Below are positions 33,087 to 39,051 of a DNA stretch of 64,000 bases, piece after piece (positions within the stretch are counted from its first letter, which is position 1; the number at the start of each line of letters is the position of its first letter). Source of the DNA: Krasilnikovia cinnamomea (lineage in GTDB: Bacteria; Actinomycetota; Actinomycetes; Mycobacteriales; Micromonosporaceae); assembly GCF_004217545.1 (NCBI RefSeq), contig NZ_SHKY01000001.1, forward strand, positions 6,386,001-6,450,000. The letters run 5' to 3'. The translations under genes were made by a program, and so were the position numbers. The notes beneath the pieces were generated by a model. It had not been told where the DNA came from, ran no database searches, and was given only the letters and a program-made list of their open reading frames with translations.

Positions 33087-34619
33087 GTGGGCACGTCGCA
33101 GATCATGATCGCCCTGGATCGGGGCAGCGCCGTCTCCCTGCAGACCCAGCTCTGCGACCACATCGTCGACGCGGTACGCACCGGCAAGCTCCAGCCCGGC
33201 GATCCGGTGCCACCCAGCCGCGAGCTGGCGGACGAACTCGGCGTGTCCCGTACGGTCGTCCTGCGCGCGTACGAGCTGCTGCGCGCCAACGGCGTGCTGG
33301 ACGGCCGGCGCGGCTCCGGCACCCGCGTCAGCCGCACGCTGCCCCGCTGGCGGCCGCCCGACGGCCCGGCCCGGACGTCTCGGCTGGCCCCGGAGCCGCC
33401 CCTGGCCGGGCAGGCCGACCATCCACTCTGGCAGCCGTGGGAGCGGTCGGCGGACAACGCCATCGACTTCCGGCACAGCACACCCGCGCTGGCGCAGTTC
33501 CCGATCTCCCGGTGGCGCCGGACGGTGAACGAGGCGTTCAGCCACGCCGACGCGGCCCTGCTCGGCTACGGCCCGGCCGAGGGCTCGCCCGCGCTGCGCG
33601 CGCAACTGGCGGCGCTGCTGCGGCGCAGCCGCGGGCTGCTCGCCCCGGACGATCGCATCCTGATCACCAGCGGCGCCACCCAGGCGATAGACATCCTGGT
33701 ACGGCTGCTCGTGCGCCCCGACGACGTCATCGTCATCGAGGATCCGAGCCACACGGTGCTGCGGCAGATCTTCGGGTACGCCCGCGCGACGGTGGTGGCC
33801 GTCCCCGTGGACGAACAGGGCCTGCGGGTCGGCGACATCGACCGGCACGTCCGCGCGGCCGGACACGAACCCGACCGGGTGCGGCTGATCTACGTGACGC
33901 CGTCACACCAGTTCCCCACCGGGTACATCATGTCGCCGCAGCGCCGACGCGACCTGCTGGCCTGGGCGGGCGGGCACGGCGCCACCGTGCTGGAGGACGA
34001 CTACCACCACGAGTTCACGCTGTCGCGCGAACGGATCCCGGCGATCGCGGCCGACCCCGGCGACGCCGACGTGGCGTACGTGGGCAGCTTCAGCAAGACC
34101 CTGTACCCGTCGATCCGGATCGGCTACGCGGTGCTGCCGCAGCATCTGGTCCAGCCGTTCCTCGGCCTGAAGTGGATCACCGACCGGCTGACGGCCACTG
34201 TCACCCAGGAGGCCCTGGCCACGTTCATCTCCTCCGGCTCGTACGCGTGGCACATCGGCCGGATGGACCGGCTGTACCGGCAGCGCCGGCGCCGCCTGCT
34301 GGACGCCCTGCACGTACAGTTCGACGGCGCCGTCCGGGTGAGCGGGGCGGACGCGGGCCTGCACGTGCTGGTCACCATCGGCGGGGTGCGCGGCACCGAC
34401 GCCGCCGAGATCGCCCGCCAGGCGGCGGCGCGTGGGGTGCTGGTCTATCCGGCGGCCGACTACTTCGTCGGCCCCACCCCGGATGATCCGATGTTCCTGC
34501 TGGGCTACGGGGCGGTGCCGACCGAACGGATCACCGAGGGGGTGGCGTCGTTCGCCGCGGCGGTCCGCGCGGCGGCGCCCGATCGGCGTGAGTCCGCTGT
34601 CGGCAACCCATCCGGCTGA
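33087..34619 (+). CDS. MocR-type transcriptional regulator (GntR helix-turn-helix fused to aminotransferase domain)
   Basis: A 510-residue fusion. Residues ~12-80 are a GntR winged helix (QTQLCDHIVDAVRTGKLQPG, PPSRELADELGVSRTVVLRAYELL, GRRGSGTRVS). Residues ~125-495 are a fold-type I aminotransferase-like domain with ITSGATQAIDILVRLL, EDDYHHEF and the PLP lysine Lys337 in GSFSKTLYPSIRIGY. MocR proteins usually sense PLP or amino acids through an external aldimine and act on nearby genes. GTG at 33087 starts the protein; TTG/ATG alternatives are absent nearby. It has its own promoter region opposite the large phosphatase gene. The codons at 34521-34536 recur as a 16-bp direct repeat at 36177. 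Confidence 0.9.
   Translation: MGTSQIMIALDRGSAVSLQTQLCDHIVDAVRTGKLQPGDPVPPSRELADELGVSRTVVLRAYELLRANGVLDGRRGSGTRVSRTLPRWRPPDGPARTSRLAPEPPLAGQADHPLWQPWERSADNAIDFRHSTPALAQFPISRWRRTVNEAFSHADAALLGYGPAEGSPALRAQLAALLRRSRGLLAPDDRILITSGATQAIDILVRLLVRPDDVIVIEDPSHTVLRQIFGYARATVVAVPVDEQGLRVGDIDRHVRAAGHEPDRVRLIYVTPSHQFPTGYIMSPQRRRDLLAWAGGHGATVLEDDYHHEFTLSRERIPAIAADPGDADVAYVGSFSKTLYPSIRIGYAVLPQHLVQPFLGLKWITDRLTATVTQEALATFISSGSYAWHIGRMDRLYRQRRRRLLDALHVQFDGAVRVSGADAGLHVLVTIGGVRGTDAAEIARQAAARGVLVYPAADYFVGPTPDDPMFLLGYGAVPTERITEGVASFAAAVRAAAPDRRESAVGNPSG
34521..34536 (+). repeat. 16-bp direct repeat, left copy (inside the MocR gene)
   Basis: ACCGAACGGATCACCG occurs here in codons for TERIT of the MocR C-terminus and again at 36177-36192. 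Matching continues imperfectly for 12 more bases (3 mismatches). The two copies bracket the lower-GC CYTH/cutA segment. Confidence 0.65.
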
Positions 34620-34901
34620 GTTTGGGGTTTCCCTCCGTCCGGTACCACGACGACCCCGCCTGCGCAGCGCCCCCCGGTGTCCCGGCCCGGCGGTGCGCCG
34701 ACGTGGTCGGTGTCGCGGCCAGATCAGCGGCGGGTCGGACGCGGTCTTGGCGGGGCTGCTTGGCGCTGCGCGCGCCCCGGGCGCACCGAGTCCGACCACT
34801 GCTGCGGCACCGGCGGGTACCAACGCCGCAGATCCCCGCTGGCCAGTGCGTAGCCGCTACGCTCACGCTCGACCGCCTGTCGAGCAAGAGGGAGCCGCTT
34901 C
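34620..34901. other. Gap between the MocR and CYTH genes
   Basis: No gene is supported. The region is GC-rich up to ~34800 and becomes less so toward the CYTH gene. A minus-strand stretch near 34800-34870 reads LASGDLRRWYPPVPQQW in one frame, which could be a decayed gene fragment but has no start or family match I can defend. Confidence 0.3.
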
Positions 34902-35555
34902 GTGAGCAGCGCTCAAGAGATCGAGGTCAAGTACCGCGTACGGGACTTCGACGGCCTCCTACTTGCCCTGCATCAGCGGGGTATTGCGCTCTCCACGGCT
35001 GTGCACCAGGACGACCAGGCGTACGCCCCGGTCGGGTGGCAGTACGGCATGAGCAAGGTCGGAACCTCGTTCGCCCGGCTGCGTACCCAGGACGGTCGCC
35101 ATTTGTTCACGCTCAAGCGGCCGGTGGAGAACGAGCAGTCGTGCCTTGAATTCGAGTCCGAGGTAGCTGACCGCGAGCAGATGCACCAGGCGATCATGCA
35201 GATGGGCTTCTATCCGACCGTCCGTATCGTCAAAGCGCGTCGGGGGGCCAGGTATCGGGACCTGTCGTTGTGCTTGGATGACGTAGACCATGCCGGTACC
35301 TTTTTGGAGATCGAGAAGGTGATCGGCCCGAGCGAATCCGGCCTGGCCGTACAAGCCGAGCTGGACGGCTTTGCTCGGTCATTCGGCGTAGCGCTCGATC
35401 GCACCGACGACACGTATGACTCATTGGTGCGCGCCGAGCTGTCCAACGTGTATAACATGACCGCCCGGCCGTACACGTCGGCTAACCAACCGGGAGTCAG
35501 CTCCCCTGTGTCTCTGCGGTTAGCCAGGCCAGGTAGGCCGGATTGCCGGCCGTGA
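34902..35555 (+). CDS. CYTH domain protein (class IV adenylate cyclase-like)
   Basis: A 217-residue protein. The N-terminal EIEVKYRV is the ExExK signature (Glu6, Glu8, Lys10) of the CYTH fold, followed by FARLRTQDGRHLFTLKRPVEN, LEFESEV, RIVKARRGARY, LCLDDVDHAGTFLEIEKV and DDTYDSL, all expected strands of the triphosphate tunnel. Members include class IV adenylate cyclases, thiamine triphosphatases and inorganic triphosphatases; the length and HAGTFLEIE pattern favour the cyclase-like group, but the activity is open. The last ~20 residues are antisense to cutA and probably non-functional. GTG at 34902 is the start. Base composition is visibly less GC-rich than the flanking genes, suggesting transfer. 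Confidence 0.8.
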   Translation: MSSAQEIEVKYRVRDFDGLLLALHQRGIALSTAVHQDDQAYAPVGWQYGMSKVGTSFARLRTQDGRHLFTLKRPVENEQSCLEFESEVADREQMHQAIMQMGFYPTVRIVKARRGARYRDLSLCLDDVDHAGTFLEIEKVIGPSESGLAVQAELDGFARSFGVALDRTDDTYDSLVRAELSNVYNMTARPYTSANQPGVSSPVSLRLARPGRPDCRP

Positions 35556-35826
35556 TCGGACTGCACAGAATCTCGGGCACATCGTAACTGTGGTGCTCGC
35601 GGATGTGCGCCTCTAGGGCGGAGTACCGAGCGATCGGTGTCTTGAAGGTGATCCGCCACTCCTCGGCGGATTCGACCGCACCCTCCCACCAGTACGTGCT
35701 GGTGATCGGGCTGCTGACCTGGGCGCAGGCCGCTACCCGGGCCTCGACCGCACTTCGGGCCAGTGCGTCGGCTGCATCGCGGGAGTCCGTGGTGGTCACT
35801 ACCTGGCAGTGCTCGTACTCGGCCAC
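35497..35826 (-). CDS. cutA: CutA family protein (divalent ion tolerance)
   Basis: A 109-residue protein. VVTTTDSRDAADALARSAVEARVAACAQV, then SPITSTYWWEGAVESAEEWRITFKT, then HSYDVPEILCSPI cover the whole CutA1 fold, a trimeric PII-like ferredoxin fold. CutA is widely conserved; its cellular role is still unclear despite the historical link to copper tolerance. The GTG at 35826 is preferred to a longer in-frame ATG at 35886 because GGAAGGG lies 6 bases ahead of it and the fold begins there. Its 3' end overlaps the convergent CYTH gene by 59 bases. Composition is lower in GC, like its neighbour. Confidence 0.88.
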   Translation of the reverse strand: MAEYEHCQVVTTTDSRDAADALARSAVEARVAACAQVSSPITSTYWWEGAVESAEEWRITFKTPIARYSALEAHIREHHSYDVPEILCSPITAGNPAYLAWLTAETQGS

Positions 35827-35907
35827 GTCAGCCCTTCCGTTTGGGGGTGTTGGGGTGAGCTTATAGGGCGGCTTGCACTGGCCCACTATGTGATCTTGAG
35901 GAGAGTC

Positions 35908-35961
35908 ATGCAGTTGGCGAAGGGACCATTCCGCACCGTCATCGCCGACCGTTATCAGTAG
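35908..35961 (+). CDS. Candidate 17-residue small ORF
   Basis: ATG at 35908 opens MQLAKGPFRTVIADRYQ and stops at TAG 35961. GAGGAGAG stands 2-9 bases upstream, an unusually good ribosome site for so short a frame. It may be a real small peptide, the stump of a deleted gene, or chance. The rest of 35827-36186 holds no gene I can support: a GTG-initiated frame at 35970-36212 has no recognisable product and runs into the UbiD 3' end. Confidence 0.3.
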   Translation: MQLAKGPFRTVIADRYQ

Positions 35962-35986
35962 CAGTTTCGGTGAAGGCCATCTACGA

Positions 35987-36010
35987 GGCTTGGCTGGTTC
36001 CAGCCAAGCC
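35987..36010. repeat. Strong inverted repeat (11-bp arms, 2-base spacer)
   Basis: GGCTTGGCTGG (35987-35997) and CCAGCCAAGCC (36000-36010) are perfect complements separated by TT. It lies ~180 bases past the UbiD stop and ~160 bases upstream of cutA. It could terminate the minus-strand operon, act as an operator, or be the scar of an inserted element. Confidence 0.55.
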
Positions 36011-36176
36011 GGATCAGACTATGACCATAGCCAGGTCAGCTATTCGCGATTCTTCATGTCCCCGGCGTCCAACCGGTATCCCCACCGTTGGCGTCAAGGT
36101 CTGCGTTGGGAATTCTGGTGGTCTTGACGCACCAATCGTCGAAATAGTTCGTCGCGTCGCGGACGCCGTGAGGGGC

Positions 36177-36192
36177 ACCGAACGGATCACCG
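36177..36192 (+). repeat. 16-bp direct repeat, right copy (at the UbiD 3' end)
   Basis: Same 16 bases as 34521-34536, here overlapping the last codons and stop of the UbiD gene on the other strand. The sequences left of the two copies are unrelated, so the repeat marks a junction. Confidence 0.65.
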
Positions 36193-37602
36193 TGGGGGCG
36201 GCGGCGTGCTGAACGCGGGCCGCCGGAACCGGTGCCGCTGCCCGTACGGCACCGTGCAGTCGAACAGCGTCTTCGCCGTGCGCCCGTCGGCCGAGATCGT
36301 CGTCGAGTAGCCGGTGTGCTGGGAGGGGTCGAGCGGGAACCCCTCCCGGTCGGGCAGCACGACGATGTCCCGGTCGCCCTGCAGCCGGGTCGCCATCGCC
36401 CACCACAGGTCCTGCTCGGACTCCACGTCGACGTCCGAGTCGACGCCGACCACCAGCTTGACCATCCGGAACCGCTCCAGCACCGCCAGCGACGCGGCGC
36501 GGACGGTCTCGTCGTCGCCCGCGTCCCGCTTGGCCCACTGCAGCACCGTCATGAGTTGACCGCCGCCCGAGGTGTGGCAGTGCACCGCCCGGATCGGGGC
36601 GTCGCGGCGCAGCAGGTCGTCGAGGATCGCGGCTTCCATGCCGAAGCCGAGCAGGTGCGACTGCTCGTATCCGGGGCCGGAGACGGCCTGCAGGATCGGA
36701 TTCGGCCGGGCGGTGACCGCGGTGACCCGGACCACCGGCAGCGCCGGGTGGGCGCGGCCCTGGTAGCCGAGGAACTCGGGGGTGGCCGCCTCGCCGTCCG
36801 GGTTCTCGGCGGCCAGCTCGGCGGTGATCTCGCCTTCGAGCACGTACTCGGCGTCCGCGATGAACTCGGCGGCGACGCTGCGGCAGGGCAGCAGCTCGAC
36901 CGGCGCCCCGGCCAGCGACCCGGCCACCGCCAGCTCGTCCAGCCCGGTGGGCACCAGCGAGGTCGGGCAGCAGGAGGAGAGCATCACGGCCGGGGAGAGG
37001 CCGAGGTGGATCGCGACCGGCAGCGACCTGCCGCGCGCCAGCGAACGTTCGTACGCCAGCCCCAGGTCGCGGCCGGGCACCATCCAGATCGTCAGCCGGT
37101 CGGTGCCGCGCACGCACATGCGGTGCACCGACAGATTGCGTACGCCGGTCTCCGGGTCGGTGGCCAGCACCGCGCCGAGGGTGAGGTACGGGCCGGCGTC
37201 CTCACCGGTCAGGACCGGGATCGGCAGCGCCGACAGGTCCGTGGGGAGAACGTGGCGCGGCCACCGGCCCGGCTCGGCGGCCGGCACCGGGGCGAGCGGT
37301 GCGGCCACGGCGTCGCGCAGCCGGAACGGCACCTGGCCGGGGCGGAGCCCGAGCAGGGCCGCGGCCCGGCGGCGGGTGCCGTAGAGGCCCATCAGGACCC
37401 GCGACGGCGGCCCGGTGACCGGGCGTACCTTCTCGAACAGCACGGCCGGGCCGGGGCCGGTGGGCGGCGGGGCCGGCGTCCCGGCCCACCGGGCGTAGTG
37501 CGCGCCGGGGCCGAAGCGGGCCGGTAGCTCGTCGTCGACGCGCACCAGCTCGCCCGGCATCGACTCCAGCGCCGCGACCGCCGTACGCAGGTCGGTGATC
37601 AC
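36187..37602 (-). CDS. UbiD family prenylated-FMN-dependent decarboxylase
   Basis: A 471-residue UbiD-family protein. LPIPVLTGEDAGPYLTLGAV, then TGVRNLSVHRMCVRGTDRLTI, then LGLSPAVMLSSC form the cofactor-binding part. The segment containing AEFIADAEYVLEGEI carries the acidic residues around the active site, and DREGFPLDPSQ and GRTAKTLFDCTVP lie at the C-terminus. UbiD enzymes reversibly decarboxylate aromatic or alpha,beta-unsaturated acids using prenyl-FMN made by a UbiX-type prenyltransferase; no UbiX gene is visible here. Its GTG start overlaps the stop of the PchB-like gene by GTGA. As the last gene of the operon it may remove a carboxylate from the chorismate-derived aromatic acid. Confidence 0.88.
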   Translation of the reverse strand: MITDLRTAVAALESMPGELVRVDDELPARFGPGAHYARWAGTPAPPPTGPGPAVLFEKVRPVTGPPSRVLMGLYGTRRRAAALLGLRPGQVPFRLRDAVAAPLAPVPAAEPGRWPRHVLPTDLSALPIPVLTGEDAGPYLTLGAVLATDPETGVRNLSVHRMCVRGTDRLTIWMVPGRDLGLAYERSLARGRSLPVAIHLGLSPAVMLSSCCPTSLVPTGLDELAVAGSLAGAPVELLPCRSVAAEFIADAEYVLEGEITAELAAENPDGEAATPEFLGYQGRAHPALPVVRVTAVTARPNPILQAVSGPGYEQSHLLGFGMEAAILDDLLRRDAPIRAVHCHTSGGGQLMTVLQWAKRDAGDDETVRAASLAVLERFRMVKLVVGVDSDVDVESEQDLWWAMATRLQGDRDIVVLPDREGFPLDPSQHTGYSTTISADGRTAKTLFDCTVPYGQRHRFRRPAFSTPPPPR

Positions 37603-37958
37603 ACCGGTGTCCCGCGCCGCCGCGCCAACCGGACCAGCTGCATGGCGGTCAGCTCCTCGATGAGCGCCCGGTACGTCTCCCGGGCGATCCGCGGGGGCAT
37701 GCCGTGCCGCTCGGCGAGCATCTCGACGCGGGCCAGCACCGCCCGGACCCGGTCGGGGGAGCGGACGGCGGCCTCGTCCGTCTTGTGCTCGGTGAGGATC
37801 CGCACGGCGGCGGTCCGCTCGGCCAGCAACGCGACGATCTGCTCGTCGAGTTCGTCGATGCGGTTGCGCATTCGGTCGATTTCGCCCTGTGCGTAACCGG
37901 GTCCCACATTTCCGGTGACGCTGTGCCGGCCCGGCGTGCCCTCGCTTCGCTCGGTCAT
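37599..37958 (-). CDS. Chorismate mutase-fold protein, PchB-like (possible isochorismate-type pyruvate lyase)
   Basis: A 119-residue AroQ-fold helical protein. Arg31/Arg33, Arg48, Lys59, Arg70 and Gln107 occupy the usual substrate-binding positions. The loop KTDEAAVRSPDRV is one residue shorter than in E. coli chorismate mutase and lacks the catalytic Glu52 equivalent (Val here). It closely resembles the KASEAAIPAPERV loop that I recall from PchB, the isochorismate-pyruvate lyase of salicylate synthesis. So elimination of pyruvate from an isochorismate-like compound is at least as likely as a mutase reaction. The first 15 residues (MTERSEGTPGRHSV) are an unusual tail related to the repeat at the xdhB start. 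The ATG at 37958 overlaps the cupin stop by four bases. Confidence 0.82.
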   Translation of the reverse strand: MTERSEGTPGRHSVTGNVGPGYAQGEIDRMRNRIDELDEQIVALLAERTAAVRILTEHKTDEAAVRSPDRVRAVLARVEMLAERHGMPPRIARETYRALIEELTAMQLVRLARRRGTPV

Positions 37959-38302
37959 GCGGCGACGACCCGGTCGATGACGAACACGACGGTGGGCTCG
38001 TCGTTGGAACCCTGCGAGCGGTGCTCGTCGTCGTCGGGGATGACGAAGGCCATGCCGGGGCGGCACGGCACCGACCGGTCCCGGAAGTGGATGGTGAACT
38101 CGCCCTGCAGCACGTAGCCGCTGTGGCCGCGCACGCACCACTCGTGCTCGTCGAAACCGGCGGGGAGCTCCAGCAGCCGCAGTCGCTGACCGCCCACGTA
38201 CGCGATCTTGACGCGCCCGTCGGCGCCCGGCTTGTGCCAGGTCTCCCACTCGGCGTTCGGGAAGTCGATGCCGACGGGCAGGGTGACGGCGTCAGTGGAC
38301 AT
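37955..38302 (-). CDS. Small cupin-domain protein
   Basis: A 115-residue single cupin barrel. LPAGFDEHEWCVRGHSGYVLQGEFTI is motif 1, with the His/Glu metal-binding candidates, and RPGMAFVIPDDDEHRSQ is motif 2. Such small cupins can be oxygenases, isomerases, decarboxylase accessory proteins or ligand sensors; the specific reaction cannot be assigned. The ATG at 38302 overlaps the end of the flavoprotein gene by 11 bases and the cupin stop overlaps the PchB-like start by 4, so it is embedded in the operon and probably acts on the same aromatic intermediate. Confidence 0.83.
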   Translation of the reverse strand: MSTDAVTLPVGIDFPNAEWETWHKPGADGRVKIAYVGGQRLRLLELPAGFDEHEWCVRGHSGYVLQGEFTIHFRDRSVPCRPGMAFVIPDDDEHRSQGSNDEPTVVFVIDRVVAA

Positions 38303-38981
38303 TGTCGATGTCTCCTCGGTGGGGGGTGTGCTCGCCGCGGCGCGGACGAGGAACGCGTTCGTTGAGATCACGCAGGGGCAGCACCGGTCCGTCGACGATG
38401 CGCTGGTGCCGGTGCAGCAGCTGGATCATGTCGAGCATCCGGTGCAGCATGCGTTCGAGAGCGTCGAGGCCCTCGACGTCGTTCAGGCCCGGTGTGCTGT
38501 CGGTGTTGCGCAGCAGCACCGGAAAGCCGCTGCCGACGAGGATCATGCGGTTGAGAAGCAGGTTGTTGACGATCTGGTTGTGTGCCGACGAGTCGCTGTA
38601 GCGGCGGCCGGTGACGATCACCCCGCCGACCTTGTTCGCCAGCGGACGGTCGAAGCGCAGGTAGCCGACGCCGGCGCGTTCGATGAAGATCTGCATCAGG
38701 TGCGCCAGGCCGAAGCCGTGCACCGGCGCGGCGTACAGGATGCCGTCGGCCGCGCGCATCCGTTCGATCAGGGCCGGCATGTCGTCGGTGAGCTCGCACG
38801 GCACCAGCCGGCTGTTGCAGTTGCCGCACGGGCTGCACGGCGCGATGCGGTGGTCGCGCAGGAAGATCGTCTGTAGTTCGCCGCCGCGCGCGGCGATCAG
38901 GCGGCCCGCGTGGGCCACCGCCAGGTCGGTGTTTCCCCCGGCGCGTTCGGAACCGTTGATGGCCAGGATGCTGCTTGGCAT
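38292..38981 (-). CDS. Iron-sulfur flavoprotein (NADPH-dependent FMN reductase fold)
   Basis: A 229-residue flavodoxin-like protein. ILAINGSERAGGNTD is the FMN phosphate loop and LYAAPVHGFGLAHLMQIFIERAG the isoalloxazine-side segment. Cysteines 49, 52, 55 and 62 (CSPCGNCNSRLVPC) form a compact C-x2-C-x2-C-x6-C motif, the signature of the Isf family that holds a 4Fe-4S cluster next to FMN. One known Isf-type enzyme, SgcG of C-1027 biosynthesis, oxidises 2-amino-2-deoxyisochorismate to 3-enolpyruvoyl-anthranilate. With TrpE/TrpG-like genes in the same gene set, a similar oxidation is a strong hypothesis here. The ATG at 38981 follows a 70-base gap containing a hairpin. Confidence 0.85.
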   Translation of the reverse strand: MPSSILAINGSERAGGNTDLAVAHAGRLIAARGGELQTIFLRDHRIAPCSPCGNCNSRLVPCELTDDMPALIERMRAADGILYAAPVHGFGLAHLMQIFIERAGVGYLRFDRPLANKVGGVIVTGRRYSDSSAHNQIVNNLLLNRMILVGSGFPVLLRNTDSTPGLNDVEGLDALERMLHRMLDMIQLLHRHQRIVDGPVLPLRDLNERVPRPRRGEHTPHRGDIDNVH

Positions 38982-39010
38982 GTCCTCTCGTCCCCCGTGA
39001 ATCGGCGTGG

Positions 39011-39045
39011 GCGCCCGGACGGTGGAAGGAACCCCTTCCGGGCGC
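39011..39045 (-). terminator. Hairpin between the TrpB-like and flavoprotein genes (attenuator or internal terminator)
   Basis: GCGCCCGGA (39011-39019) pairs perfectly with TCCGGGCGC (39037-39045); the 17-base loop itself contains a GGAAGG...CCTT pairing. It lies 7 bases after the TrpB-like stop and 30 before the flavoprotein start, so it may separate two transcripts or reduce read-through. Confidence 0.5.
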
Positions 39046-39051
39046 GCCGCG

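Noticed and set aside
35970..36212. An 80-codon plus-strand frame ahead of the UbiD 3' end
   Set aside because: No ribosome site or recognisable product; it consists of hairpin and repeat sequence and ends inside the UbiD gene on the other strand.
36187..37602. UbiD as part of ubiquinone synthesis
   Set aside because: Actinomycetes make menaquinone, not ubiquinone; the coupling to PchB-like and cupin genes indicates a cluster-specific decarboxylase.
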